Notes: a model not told the origin generated them from the sequence alone. A stretch of 49,283 nt of DNA from Clostridiales bacterium UBA6468 (GCA_002436765.1 DJNI01000032.1:4546-53828); one strand, 5' to 3'. Counted from the stretch's first letter, positions 1-7,854 are shown. Made by a program: numbers and translations.

Positions 1-359
1 TGGTCAATGCCCTCGTAATGGCCGCAGACCAGGATCAGATTGTCCAGCTTGCTCAGACGGATGGCGTCCGCCTGACGGAAGGTATGCCCGCAGGGGGACA
101 GATAGACGGTATGCACCGCACCCCCGGCCTCGTCGCACACCGCCTCCCAGCAGCGGTACAAGGGATCGGCCTGCATGATGGCGCCCCGCCCGCCGCCGTA
201 AGGATAGTCATCCACCTGATTCTGTTTGTTTGCGGTGTAGTCCCGGATCTGGTGGGCTTCGATGGAAATATACCCCCGCTCCTGGGCGCGTCCCAGAATG
301 CTCTCGGAAAGCACGTCCCCCAGGGTGTCGGGAAAGAGCGTCAGAATGTCAATCCTCAT
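1..359 (-). CDS. trmD: tRNA (guanine37-N1)-methyltransferase, partial
   Basis: TrmD methylates G37 next to the anticodon of a subset of tRNAs, using S-adenosylmethionine, and so prevents +1 frameshifting. The first 119 codons are present and the left window edge removes the rest. The N-terminus MRIDILTLFPD and the SAM-binding trefoil-knot motifs YLSPCGHTFRQ (about residues 86-96) and LVCGHYEGID (about 109-118) are diagnostic of the SPOUT family. The ATG lies inside the last codons of rimM with an 11-base overlap, so the two are translationally coupled. The order rimM-trmD is the standard Firmicutes arrangement. Identity is clear; the C-terminal domain cannot be assessed. Confidence 0.97.
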   Translation of the reverse strand, partial: MRIDILTLFPDTLGDVLSESILGRAQERGYISIEAHQIRDYTANKQNQVDDYPYGGGRGAIMQADPLYRCWEAVCDEAGGAVHTVYLSPCGHTFRQADAIRLSKLDNLILVCGHYEGID

Positions 360-840
360 CGCTTGCCATTCCCTTCAGCAGCTTCACCTGCATCTGATTT
401 TTTTCCAGGTCGGTGGACAGAATAAATTCCTTCACCGCGGGAATCAGATACTCCCGCTCCCCCTGCACCACGTAGACGCTGTTGCCTGGGTAGTCCAGCA
501 CCTCTTTGATCTCGCCGATACACGCGCCGTCCGCAAAGACCTCCATGTCCACCAGCTCGGAAGCGAAGATCAGCTCGTCGGAAATGTCCTCCCGGTACAG
601 CTCCACGGTTTTCCCCCGAAGCTTCTGGGCGTCCTCCATGGTGTCAACGCCCCGGAGCTTGACTAAGTTGCAGGTCTTCTGCACCCGGACGGAATCCATG
701 ACGTATTCCCTGCCGCTTATCCGACATCGGTCAAATTCGCAGAGCATTTCCGGGCTGTCCAGCCAAGACAGCAGCTTGACCTCTCCCCGGACGCCATGAG
801 TGGTGACGATCTCACCGGCTTCAATATATGGAAGTTTCAT
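349..840 (-). CDS. rimM: Ribosome maturation factor RimM
   Basis: RimM helps assemble the head of the 30S subunit and binds ribosomal protein S19. The protein has 163 residues, normal for the family. The N-terminal beta-barrel carries the family signature TTHGVRGEVKLLSW near residues 13-26. The C-terminal PRC-barrel-like half contains VYVVQGEREYLIPAV. The stop overlaps the trmD start by 11 bases. Upstream lies a 105-base gap from khpA with several hairpins, so rimM-trmD may be partly uncoupled from the genes before it. The start is supported by a purine-rich GGGGAG ribosome site. Confidence 0.96.
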   Translation of the reverse strand: MKLPYIEAGEIVTTHGVRGEVKLLSWLDSPEMLCEFDRCRISGREYVMDSVRVQKTCNLVKLRGVDTMEDAQKLRGKTVELYREDISDELIFASELVDMEVFADGACIGEIKEVLDYPGNSVYVVQGEREYLIPAVKEFILSTDLEKNQMQVKLLKGMASDED

Positions 841-888
841 CCGATTTCTCCCCTAACTGCTCCCATGAGCAGAATATTTCTTATCAAC

Positions 889-939
889 ATCCCGGCAAGC
901 AGCCGGGATAACGAAAAATGCGTGACAAATGTCACGCAT
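889..939 (-). terminator. Two hairpins between khpA and rimM, the first terminator-like
   Basis: Read on the minus strand, ATGCGTGAC and GTCACGCAT form a 9-bp stem (918-939) followed by TTTTCG, which looks like a weak intrinsic terminator after khpA. It is followed by a second 8-bp stem, ATCCCGGC/GCCGGGAT (889-909), with no U-tract. A third short stem CTGCTC/GAGCAG lies just before the rimM ribosome site. They may reduce read-through into rimM-trmD. Confidence 0.5.
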
Positions 940-945
940 CCTCGT

Positions 946-1176
946 TTAATCCACGATTTCGACCGTGACCTTCTCGCCTGTGCGCTGGGCTACAGTCTTA
1001 ATAATGGTGCGGATCTCCTTGGCGATCCGTCCCTGGCGGCCGATCACCTTGCCCATGTCGCCCTCGGCGACATGCAGCTCCAGCACCTTCCCTTCCTCGT
1101 CCGAGGTTTCGGTTACGGTGACGGCATCAGGATCATCCACCAGATTCTTTGCCATATACAGCAAAAGTTCTTTCAT
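946..1176 (-). CDS. khpA: KH-domain RNA-binding protein KhpA (YlqC)
   Basis: KhpA is a small single-KH-domain RNA-binding protein. In other Firmicutes it pairs with KhpB/Jag and affects cell elongation and division. This copy has 76 residues, typical of the family. The RNA-binding GxxG loop is visible in VIGRQGRIAKEI near residues 45-56. The gene sits 23 bases after rpsP and before rimM, its conserved position in the rpsP-ylqC-rimM-trmD cluster. Function in RNA binding is established for the family; its targets here are unknown. Confidence 0.93.
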   Translation of the reverse strand: MKELLLYMAKNLVDDPDAVTVTETSDEEGKVLELHVAEGDMGKVIGRQGRIAKEIRTIIKTVAQRTGEKVTVEIVD

Positions 1177-1199
1177 TGCGGAATTCTCCTTTGCGGATC

Positions 1200-1439
1200 T
1201 TACAGCACGCCGGCGTTCTTCAGCAGGCCGCGGACGGTGTCAGTGGGCTGAGCGCCGTTCTTGATCCATGCCTGAGCCTTCTCGGCATCGACGGTGATGG
1301 TAGCGGGCTGGGTCAGAGGATTGTAAGTTCCAATCTCCTCAATGCAGCGGCCATCACGGGGAGAACGGGAGTCAGCGACAACAATCCGGTAATAAGGAGT
1401 CTTCTTCGCGCCCATTCTTCTCAGTCTGATCTTAACCAT
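1200..1439 (-). CDS. rpsP: 30S ribosomal protein bS16
   Basis: This is small-subunit ribosomal protein S16, 79 residues, which stabilises 16S rRNA during 30S assembly. The start MVKIRLRRMGAKKTPYYRI and the internal motif ADSRSPRDGR are canonical. The gene lies 83 bases after ffh and 23 bases before khpA in the same direction. The start has a GGAGGTG ribosome site. The ffh-rpsP gap holds only a short AAGCAA/TTGCTT hairpin at 1484-1497. Confidence 0.98.
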   Translation of the reverse strand: MVKIRLRRMGAKKTPYYRIVVADSRSPRDGRCIEEIGTYNPLTQPATITVDAEKAQAWIKNGAQPTDTVRGLLKNAGVL

Positions 1440-1522
1440 GAGAGTTTCACCTCCATAAATAATCTCTAAAGTCTATATCGCAAAGCAATTTTGCTTACAG
1501 CGAACGATGATATATACCCGGC

Positions 1523-2872
1523 TCAGAAGCCGGGGAAGCCGCCAAAGCCGCCCATGCGACCCATGCGCTTCATTTTCTTTCCCGCGCCGGGGCCGGAGAA
1601 CTGCTTGATCAGCTTGCGCATCTGCTCAAAGGACTTAAGCAGCCGGTTCACATCCTCTACCTTCAATCCCGCGCCTGCGGCAATGCGCCTTTTCCGGCTG
1701 GCGCCGATGATCTCAGGCTTTTCCCGCTCCTTGGGGGTCATAGACAGGATGATCGCCTCGGTGTGCGCCATGGCTTTTTCGTCCAGCTTGACGCCCTTGA
1801 GATTTCCGCCGCCGGGCATCTGGGCGAGAATTTCCTCCATGGAACCCATGGACTTCATCTGCACCATCTGGTCGTAGAAGTCCTGGAGGGTGAAGCGGTT
1901 GGATTTCAGCTTTTCCTCCATCTCGGCGGCCTTCTTGGCGTCATACGCCTTTTCCGCCTTCTCGATGAGGGTCAGCACATCGCCCATGCCCAGAATGCGG
2001 CTGGCCATCCGGTCGGGATGGAACGGCTCGATGTCCTCCAGCTTTTCGCCGATACCGGCGAATTTGATGGGCTTTCCGGTGATGGCGCGGACGGAAAGCG
2101 CCGCGCCGCCTCTTGCGTCGCCGTCCAGCTTGGACAGCATCACGGAATCGATGTCCAGCCACTCGTTGAAGCTCTGAGCGGCGTTCACCGCGTCCTGACC
2201 GGTCATGGCGTCCACGACCAGCATGATCTCGTCGGGCTTGACGGCGGCCTTGATGTTTTTCAGCTCGTTCATCAGCGCCTCGTCCACATGCAGGCGGCCG
2301 GCGGTGTCCAGAAACACCATGTCGTAGCCGTGCTGACGGGCGTAGAGGACGGCCTCCTTCGCCGTCTGCACCGGATCCTGCGTTCCCTTTTCAAATACGG
2401 GAATGCCAAGTTTTTCGCCGCAGACCTTCAGCTGCTGAATGGCGGCGGGACGATAAATGTCGCAGGCGACCAGCAGCGGGTTCTTCCCCTGCCGCTTCAT
2501 CAGTCCGGCAAGCTTACTGCCGTTGGTGGTTTTACCCGCGCCCTGCAGACCCACCAGCATGACCACCGTCGGGCCGTTGGGATTGATGTTGATATGCTTG
2601 GTGTCGCTGCCCATGAGCTTGCAAAGCTCCTCGTTGACGATCTTCACGATCATCTGGGCAGGGGTCAGGGATTCCAGAACGTCGGCGCCGATGCAGCGCT
2701 CGGTGACAGATTTTGTAAAATCCTTGACCACCTTATAGCTGACGTCCGCTTCCAGCAGCGCCATGCGGATCTCCCGCATAGCCTCCTTCACGTCCGCCTC
2801 TTTCAGACGTCCCTTGCCGCGCAGTTTTTTGAAGGTCGCGGAAATCTTTTCGGTTAAGCCTTCAAATGCCAT
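1523..2872 (-). CDS. ffh: Signal recognition particle GTPase Ffh
   Basis: Ffh is the protein part of SRP. It binds signal sequences of nascent membrane and secreted proteins and docks with FtsY at the membrane. The 449 residues show an N-domain helical bundle (1-95) and a G-domain with P-loop GLQGAGKTT (108-116), DTAGRLHVDE and SKLDGDARGG. The methionine-rich M-domain ends in a Gly/Phe-rich tail. RNA binding by the M-domain is supported by the GASRKRRIAAGAG segment. It lies three bases after ylxM, the usual SRP operon order. Confidence 0.98.
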   Translation of the reverse strand: MAFEGLTEKISATFKKLRGKGRLKEADVKEAMREIRMALLEADVSYKVVKDFTKSVTERCIGADVLESLTPAQMIVKIVNEELCKLMGSDTKHININPNGPTVVMLVGLQGAGKTTNGSKLAGLMKRQGKNPLLVACDIYRPAAIQQLKVCGEKLGIPVFEKGTQDPVQTAKEAVLYARQHGYDMVFLDTAGRLHVDEALMNELKNIKAAVKPDEIMLVVDAMTGQDAVNAAQSFNEWLDIDSVMLSKLDGDARGGAALSVRAITGKPIKFAGIGEKLEDIEPFHPDRMASRILGMGDVLTLIEKAEKAYDAKKAAEMEEKLKSNRFTLQDFYDQMVQMKSMGSMEEILAQMPGGGNLKGVKLDEKAMAHTEAIILSMTPKEREKPEIIGASRKRRIAAGAGLKVEDVNRLLKSFEQMRKLIKQFSGPGAGKKMKRMGRMGGFGGFPGF

Positions 2873-2875
2873 ACT

Positions 2876-3220
2876 TTACTCCTCAAAGTTCTGAGCAGCG
2901 TCGATGATCTCCCCTGCCAGCGCTGAAACGGTTCCATCCGGGTATGTTTTCAGGCGTTCCGCCGCGTCCAGGATCGTCCGCAGTGCGTTCCGGTTCTTAA
3001 GATCCCGACCGACGCAGCCGATGCTATCCTCCATTTTCCGGAGAAGCGCCTCCGTCCGCGTCAGGTTGTCGCATACGGCCTGACGGCTCACGCCCATCAC
3101 CTGTGCGATCTCGCCCAGGGAAAGATCCTGATTATAGCGCAGGTCATAGCATTGCCTCTGTTTGCCCGTCAGCAGTCCACCGTAATAGTCATACAGAAGC
3201 GACATCTCCAGCGCGTCCAT
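2876..3220 (-). CDS. ylxM: SRP-associated helix-turn-helix protein YlxM
   Basis: YlxM is a small helix-turn-helix protein encoded next to ffh throughout Firmicutes. In streptococci it binds SRP components and modulates SRP activity. The 114 residues carry a sigma-70 region 4-like HTH, with LSLGEIAQVMGVSRQAVCD in the middle. It is the first gene of the operon, 3 bases before ffh, with ribosome site GGGAGG. A consensus promoter lies about 45 bases upstream. Identity is firm from sequence and position. Confidence 0.93.
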   Translation of the reverse strand: MDALEMSLLYDYYGGLLTGKQRQCYDLRYNQDLSLGEIAQVMGVSRQAVCDNLTRTEALLRKMEDSIGCVGRDLKNRNALRTILDAAERLKTYPDGTVSALAGEIIDAAQNFEE

Positions 3221-3262
3221 TCAGAACCTCCCGTGTCAAGTACATTTCCTTGACTGTCGGGC

Positions 3263-3291
3263 ATTATAGCACAGACTTCCCCGCCTGTCAA
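3263..3291 (-). promoter_or_regulatory. Consensus sigma-A promoter of the ylxM-ffh operon
   Basis: On the minus strand TTGACA and TATAAT are separated by exactly 17 bases, a perfect housekeeping promoter. The nonamer TGTCAAGTA occurs twice on the plus strand, at the -35 (3286-3294) and again next to the ylxM ribosome site (3234-3242). The meaning of the repeat is unclear. Confidence 0.9.
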
Positions 3292-3314
3292 GTATTTTTC
3301 CTGTACAGTTTTCG

Positions 3315-3959
3315 CTACCCCACCCGATACCAGCGCACCTTCTCCGCCGTGGGCAGAAAGCCCAGCTTTTCATACAGGCGGATGGCTCTTAAATTGGTGG
3401 ACGCGACCTCCAGCGTCATTCCCGCGCCCTCCACCAGGGACATGAGGGTGTGCATCACCCGCTCCCCTGCCCCCGGCTTTACGGAACAGACTGCCAGAAG
3501 TTCGGCGTCCTTCATCCAGCCGATGCCGAGAAGTTCCCCGGCGCTGTGGACAAAATACGCGCCGCCGGATTCCAGAATTTTCTTTTCATCCCCGGCGGTC
3601 TGGGTGGCGGCGCAGTCAACGAAGCGCATCCGCTCGTTGCAGAGCTTCCGCCAGGTTTCCGCCGTGGCTTCCGTCACCGGAAAAATGTTTTCCAGCAGCG
3701 CCGTATCCACCCACGCCTTGCCCCGCATTTCGTAAACGGCGGCGTGGAGCGGATACCGCGCCAGTTCTTCATGACCCTGGGCATAGACTTTTTCCGCCCC
3801 CGCCATGCGGCAGAAGGAAACGCACTCGGCCAAAAAGGGCGCAAACCGCCCCGGCTGCACGTCCCGGATGCGGATATAGGCTTCCTGCCGGTAGGGTATT
3901 TCCTTTAAAATCAGGCTGGCAACACCGTCGTCCGTAGCAAAGCACGGAAAGTCCTTCAT
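3315..3959 (-). CDS. GNAT-family acetyltransferase
   Basis: This is a probable N-acetyltransferase of the GNAT fold, 214 residues, substrate unknown. The C-terminal half has the family pattern: a beta strand with acyl-CoA loop around PGAGERVMHTLM, then STNLRAIRLYEKLGF near the end, which is the classic last motif of GNAT enzymes. The N-terminal 100 residues look like a degenerate second GNAT repeat. The start at 3959 is chosen because GGGAGG and GGAGG precede it and because a good promoter at 3985-4013 would be disrupted by any longer form. It is monocistronic. Confidence 0.85.
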   Translation of the reverse strand: MKDFPCFATDDGVASLILKEIPYRQEAYIRIRDVQPGRFAPFLAECVSFCRMAGAEKVYAQGHEELARYPLHAAVYEMRGKAWVDTALLENIFPVTEATAETWRKLCNERMRFVDCAATQTAGDEKKILESGGAYFVHSAGELLGIGWMKDAELLAVCSVKPGAGERVMHTLMSLVEGAGMTLEVASTNLRAIRLYEKLGFLPTAEKVRWYRVG

Positions 3960-3984
3960 TCCTCCGCCTCCCTTTTTTCGTCCC

Positions 3985-4013
3985 ATTATACCACCGAAGC
4001 AGGCCATGAGCAA
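3985..4013 (-). promoter_or_regulatory. Sigma-A promoter of the GNAT gene
   Basis: TTGCTC, a 17-base spacer and TATAAT on the minus strand, about 25 bases before the chosen start. Confidence 0.8.
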
Positions 4014-4143
4014 GCAGGAAGCGTTTCCGGAACCCGGAAAATTTATTGTGCATTTTGCATATAGAAAAACGCTTTTACCGTATTAAAAAAACGTTATACC
4101 TTCCAATCTTTTTGCAAAAGTTGTAACTTATTGGAATAAGCAC

Positions 4144-4171
4144 TTGATTTCTGGACAAAAAACTGTATAAT
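4144..4171 (+). promoter_or_regulatory. Sigma-A promoter of the small protein at 4212
   Basis: TTGATT, a 16-base spacer and TATAAT, placed 40 bases before the start codon. The 70 bases upstream are AT-rich. Confidence 0.75.
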
Positions 4172-4211
4172 GCAAACCGTATGGAATTCAGCAGTAAAGG
4201 AGGTTCGTTCC

Positions 4212-4442
4212 ATGAAGAAGGTCATCCGCAAGAAAACATACGACACCGAGACCGCGACGCTGATCAAGACTTATTCCTACAGCCGGTTGGGCGATCCCGC
4301 CGGTTACGAGGAAGATCTGTACCAGACGCCCGAGGGTCTGTACTTCCTGCACGTAGGCGGCGGAGAGACTTCCATCTACCCTTCCGAGGATATTGTCCAC
4401 CTGGCAAAGGCCAAGGTCAAGGACTGGATGGAGAAGCACTGA
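4212..4442 (+). CDS. Small conserved-looking protein, function unknown
   Basis: A 76-residue hydrophilic protein of unknown function. It begins with a basic segment (MKKVIRKKTYDTETATLI) and has a Tyr/Gly-rich middle with DPAGYEEDLYQTPEGLYFLH, then a C-terminal helix ending KVKDWMEKH. The style recalls small single-domain proteins found in Clostridia and their mobile elements, but I cannot name a family. ATG 4212 is chosen for its ribosome site AAAGGAGG eleven bases upstream. It has its own promoter and is followed by a palindrome-rich non-coding stretch, so it seems to be transcribed alone. Confidence 0.75.
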   Translation: MKKVIRKKTYDTETATLIKTYSYSRLGDPAGYEEDLYQTPEGLYFLHVGGGETSIYPSEDIVHLAKAKVKDWMEKH

Positions 4443-4450
4443 TGCTATTT

Positions 4451-4606
4451 CCTGATTAAAATCCTTGATTTTAATCAGGAAGGCATCGCCTGACGGCGCT
4501 GCCGGTTTTGTGATTTATAAGGAAAGAAATCACAAAACAAGTCTCATATGAACTCCACGCCCTTCGGGCAATTAAAATCTTTTCTAAAGATTTTAATTGG
4601 AGTTCA
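4451..4606. repeat. Intergenic element of four back-to-back palindromic structures
   Basis: Four structures follow each other almost without gaps. A 13-bp stem CCTGATTAAAATC pairs across a 3-base loop (4451-4479). A GC-rich stem spans 4482-4503. A 12-bp stem GTTTTGTGATTT pairs with AAATCACAAAAC (4505-4538). Last is a branched fold in which TGAACTCC (4549-4556) pairs with GGAGTTCA (4599-4606) around GCCC/GGGC and a 13-bp stem AATTAAAATCTTT (4570-4598). The motif ATTAAAATC recurs in the first and last stems. It could be a mobile palindromic repeat or a structured RNA; no coding potential is seen. Confidence 0.7.
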
Positions 4607-4630
4607 GTATAGCGCGATACATACCGATGG

Positions 4631-4659
4631 GGAGCCTGTGAAAACAGGCTCCTTTTTTC
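4631..4659 (+). terminator. Intrinsic terminator
   Basis: GGAGCCTGT and ACAGGCTCC form a 9-bp stem with a short GAAA loop followed by six T. It isolates the palindromic element from znuA. Confidence 0.9.
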
Positions 4660-4710
4660 TTGACAAGGATGATATGATGGAAGAAAATGAACTTTAAATG
4701 GTGAACGTCA

Positions 4711-5583
4711 ATGCGAAAACGTTATTTACTTCCGGTTCTGTTGCTGCTGATGCTGCTCAGCGGCTGCCGGTCTCAGGCGCAGCCGGCGCAGATCGCCGCT
4801 ACGACCCTGCCCGTGTACGAATTTACCTCCCGGCTTTGCGAGGGTACCCCCCTCACCGTCACCCGGCTGGTGACGGAAAGTGTGTCCTGCCTGCATGACT
4901 ACTCCCTGAACGTCCGCCAGGTGAAGGCGGCGAAGGCCGCCCAGGTCGTGGTCATCTCCGGCGCGGGGCTGGAGGATTTTCTGGACGGCATTCTGGATGA
5001 TTCGGATATCGTCGATTCTTCCGAGGGCATCCCCCTTCTGCATATGGAAGAAGAACACGACCACGGTCACGAAGATCACAGCCACGAGGACGACCCCCAC
5101 ATCTGGCTCTCCCCGGAAAACGCCAAGATCATGGCCGGGAACATCTGCGCGGGGCTTTCCCAGAGGTATCCGGAATACGCGGACACATTTTCCGCCAATC
5201 TGGACGGCCTGCTTTCTGATCTGGACGCGCTGCAGAGCTATGGAGAATCCAGCCTGTCCGGCCTTACCTGTCGGAATCTCGTAACCTTCCATGACGGCTT
5301 TTCCTACTTTGCTCAGGCGTTCGATCTGACCATTCTGGAAGCGATAGAGGAAGAATCCGGCAGCGAGGCGTCTGCCAAGGAGCTGAAACACCTGATCGGC
5401 ATTGTCCGGGAGCATGATCTGCCTGCGATTTTCACCGAGCGCAACGGAAGCACCTCCGCCGCCGAGGTCATTTCCCGGGAAACCGGCGTGGCCGTTTATT
5501 CCCTGGACATGGCCATGGCCGGCGACAGCTACTTTGACGCCATGTACCGCAACATCGACACCATCAAGGAGGCATTGGGATGA
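4711..5583 (+). CDS. znuA: Zinc ABC transporter substrate-binding lipoprotein
   Basis: This is a ZnuA-like (cluster A-I) solute-binding protein that captures zinc, or possibly manganese, outside the membrane. It has 290 residues. The signal peptide ends in the lipobox LLSGC at residues 16-20, giving a lipid-anchored Cys20. A histidine/acid-rich loop (EEEHDHGHEDHSHEDDPH, about 112-129) is typical of zinc importers. It precedes DPHIWLSPENA, which supplies a metal-binding His. A second His lies in TFHDGFSYFA and an Asp near the C-terminus (SLDMAMAGD). It overlaps znuC by 4 bases. I see no clear Zur box upstream. Confidence 0.92.
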   Translation: MRKRYLLPVLLLLMLLSGCRSQAQPAQIAATTLPVYEFTSRLCEGTPLTVTRLVTESVSCLHDYSLNVRQVKAAKAAQVVVISGAGLEDFLDGILDDSDIVDSSEGIPLLHMEEEHDHGHEDHSHEDDPHIWLSPENAKIMAGNICAGLSQRYPEYADTFSANLDGLLSDLDALQSYGESSLSGLTCRNLVTFHDGFSYFAQAFDLTILEAIEEESGSEASAKELKHLIGIVREHDLPAIFTERNGSTSAAEVISRETGVAVYSLDMAMAGDSYFDAMYRNIDTIKEALG

Positions 5584-6332
5584 ATCCATCACATCACGGC
5601 GGTTCCTGCGGCCATTCCTGCTGCCTTCGGGTAGAGAATTTGTCCGTAAAAATCGGAACCGACTGCATTCTGAAGGACGTGAACCTTCACGTCCACTGCG
5701 GCCAGATGGTCGCCATTATCGGCCCAAACGGCGCGGGCAAATCCACCTTCCTGAAGGCCATCCTGGGTCAGCGGGAATATGAGGGCGTGATCGCCTTCTC
5801 CGAGCCGGGGCAGCGGAGCAAAAAGCCCCGCATCGGCTACGTACCCCAGAGTCCTGCATTTGACCCCAGTGACCCGGTCAGCGTTTCCGACCTGTTCGCC
5901 TGCTGCATGAGCCGCCGCCCTGCCTTCCTGGGCCTCGGCAAGGCCATGAAGGACACGGTGGCCGAGTGCCTTTCCCGGGTACACGGGGAGGAACTGATCA
6001 ACAAGCGGGTGGGGACCCTCTCCGGCGGCGAATTGCAGCGGGTGCTGCTGGCGCTGGCGCTGGAGCCCATCCCCAACATTCTCATTCTGGACGAGCCGCT
6101 TTCCGGCGTGGACGTGGAGGGCATGGGGACGTTGATGGATATGCTGGACGAGATCCGCAAGAATTACGACCTGTCCATCCTGATGACCACCCACGATTTT
6201 TCCCTGCTGCCCCGGTACGCCGATCAGGTGGTACTCATTGACCATGGCGTTCTGATCCAGGGCGACCCGCAGACCGTGCTGGATTCCGAGGAATTCCACC
6301 GCACCTTCCACATGAAAGGAGGCCGCGCATGA
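5580..6332 (+). CDS. znuC: Zinc ABC transporter ATP-binding protein
   Basis: This is the ATPase that powers metal import through the neighbouring permease. It has 250 residues. The Walker A motif GPNGAGKST lies near residues 50-58, the ABC signature LSGGELQRVLLA near 142-153 and Walker B ILILDEPLSGVD near 162-173, followed by the switch His in TTHDF. An unusual Cys/His-rich N-terminal extension (HHGGSCGHSCC, residues 5-15) precedes the ABC fold and could bind metal. It overlaps znuA and znuB by 4 bases each (ATGA), so the three are co-translated. Confidence 0.94.
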   Translation: MNPSHHGGSCGHSCCLRVENLSVKIGTDCILKDVNLHVHCGQMVAIIGPNGAGKSTFLKAILGQREYEGVIAFSEPGQRSKKPRIGYVPQSPAFDPSDPVSVSDLFACCMSRRPAFLGLGKAMKDTVAECLSRVHGEELINKRVGTLSGGELQRVLLALALEPIPNILILDEPLSGVDVEGMGTLMDMLDEIRKNYDLSILMTTHDFSLLPRYADQVVLIDHGVLIQGDPQTVLDSEEFHRTFHMKGGRA

Positions 6333-7168
6333 GCATCTGGTACGCATTTTGGGACGCCCTTCCCTTTGAAATGCTCCACTGGGACTTTATGAAAAACGCC
6401 CTTCTGGCGCTGCTGCTCATGGCGCCGCTGTTCGGTATTCTCTCCACCATGATCGTCACCGGGCGCATGAGCTTTTTCTCCGACGCGCTGGGACATTCCG
6501 CCTTTACGGGCATCGCCATCGGCATTATCTGCGGCGCGGCCGCCCCTATCTGGGCGGCGGTCGCTTTCAGCGTGGTGTTTGCCCTGCTGTTTTCCTTCGT
6601 CCGCAGCCGCTCCAATCAGGCGGCGGATACCCTCATCGGCGTGTTTTCCAGCTCCGCCGTGGCTCTGGGCATTTTCGTCGCCACCGTGGGCGGCGGCAGC
6701 TTTACCCGGTACAATAAGTATCTCATCGGCGACATTCTCTCCGTCACGCCGGGGGAGATCGGGATGCTGGCGCTGGTGCTGCTGGCGGTGATCGTTTTCT
6801 GGATTTTCTACAGCAACCGCCTGACCCTCACCGCCATTCATCCTCAGCTGGCGTCCTCCCGGGGCATTCCCGTGGGGCTTTCCCAGACGCTGTTCACCGC
6901 CGCCATTGCGGTGGTGGTAACACTGTCCATTTCCAGCGTTGGTCTGCTGATCCTCAATTCCCTGCTGGTGCTGCCCGGCGCTTCCGCCCGGAACGTCGCC
7001 CGGAATTTGCGGCAGTACCACGGTTTTTCCGTGCTGTTCGCATTTCTCGCCGGGGTTACCGGGCTGACGGTTTCCTACTATTCCGGCTGCTCCGCGGGCG
7101 CGGCCATCAGTCTGGGGCTTGCCTCGGTTTTCGCAGTCACCTTCTGCTTGAGAAAGGTCAGAGCGTAA
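6329..7168 (+). CDS. znuB: Zinc ABC transporter permease
   Basis: This is the membrane channel subunit of the ABC-3 family (ZnuB/MntB type), 279 residues with seven or more hydrophobic helices. Typical family features are SFFSDALGHSAFTGIAIG in the first third, the loop NKYLIGDILSVTPGE in the middle and NSLLVLPGASARN near residue 210. Its stop shares one base with the trmO start (TAATG), so trmO is probably part of the same transcript. Metal specificity is inferred from the histidine-rich loop of its partner protein. Confidence 0.93.
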   Translation: MSIWYAFWDALPFEMLHWDFMKNALLALLLMAPLFGILSTMIVTGRMSFFSDALGHSAFTGIAIGIICGAAAPIWAAVAFSVVFALLFSFVRSRSNQAADTLIGVFSSSAVALGIFVATVGGGSFTRYNKYLIGDILSVTPGEIGMLALVLLAVIVFWIFYSNRLTLTAIHPQLASSRGIPVGLSQTLFTAAIAVVVTLSISSVGLLILNSLLVLPGASARNVARNLRQYHGFSVLFAFLAGVTGLTVSYYSGCSAGAAISLGLASVFAVTFCLRKVRA

Positions 7169-7854
7169 TGGATACGGTCAATATTCGCATCATCGCCCGG
7201 ATGCACAGCGATTTTGCCACCAAATTCGGCATTCCAAGGCAGAGCGGGCTGGTGGAAGCTCTCCGCTCCACCATCGTCTTCGAGCCGGAATTTCGCAATG
7301 CCGACGCTCTGCGGGGCATCGAGGATTTTTCCCACCTGTGGCTTATCTGGCAGTTTTCCGAGGCCGTCCGGCAGGGCTGGTCGCCCACCGTGCGCCCGCC
7401 CCGGCTGGGGGGAAACACCCGGATGGGGGTCTTTGCTACCCGCTCCCCCTTCCGCCCCAACAATCTGGGGCTGTCCAGCGTCCGCCTTCTGGGCGTGGAG
7501 CAGACCCGGGAATATGGCACGGTTCTGCATGTGGGCGGCGCGGATCTGATGGACGGCACACCGATTTTTGACATCAAGCCCTACATTCCCTACGGCGACT
7601 GCCACCCGGACGCCACCGGCGGCTTCACGGACACAGCCGGAGATTTCCTGCTGAACGTCAGTTTCCCTCCTGCGCTTCTGTCCCTGCTCCCGGAGGACAA
7701 GCGGGACGCTGCCATCGGCGTTCTGTCCCACGACCCACGTCCCTCCTATCAGCGAAGCCCGGGGCGCGTCTACGGCCTGTCCTTCGCCGGGTACGACATC
7801 CGCTTCACCGTGGAGGAAAACATTCTGACCGTGAGGGAAGTTCTGAAAAAATGA
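7168..7854 (+). CDS. trmO: tRNA (t6A37) N6-methyltransferase TrmO
   Basis: TrmO (YaeB/TsaA family) methylates N6-threonylcarbamoyladenosine at position 37 of threonine tRNAs using SAM. The 228 residues show the family blocks GIPRQSGLVE (about 16-25), the IEDFSHLWLIW strand (near 51-61), NTRMGVFATRSPFRPNN (near 88-104) and DIKPYIPYGD. The one-base overlap with znuB places it at the end of the zinc operon, an unexpected partner. It might simply be carried along by read-through. Confidence 0.92.
   Translation: MDTVNIRIIARMHSDFATKFGIPRQSGLVEALRSTIVFEPEFRNADALRGIEDFSHLWLIWQFSEAVRQGWSPTVRPPRLGGNTRMGVFATRSPFRPNNLGLSSVRLLGVEQTREYGTVLHVGGADLMDGTPIFDIKPYIPYGDCHPDATGGFTDTAGDFLLNVSFPPALLSLLPEDKRDAAIGVLSHDPRPSYQRSPGRVYGLSFAGYDIRFTVEENILTVREVLKK

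Noticed and set aside
1763..2857. Long open frame opposite ffh
   Set aside because: It is the antisense of a well-defined gene in GC-rich DNA, with His/Gly/Leu-rich low-meaning sequence and no ribosome site.
4690..4710. Zur or Fur box before znuA
   Set aside because: The AT-rich stretch lacks the inverted repeat expected of either regulator.
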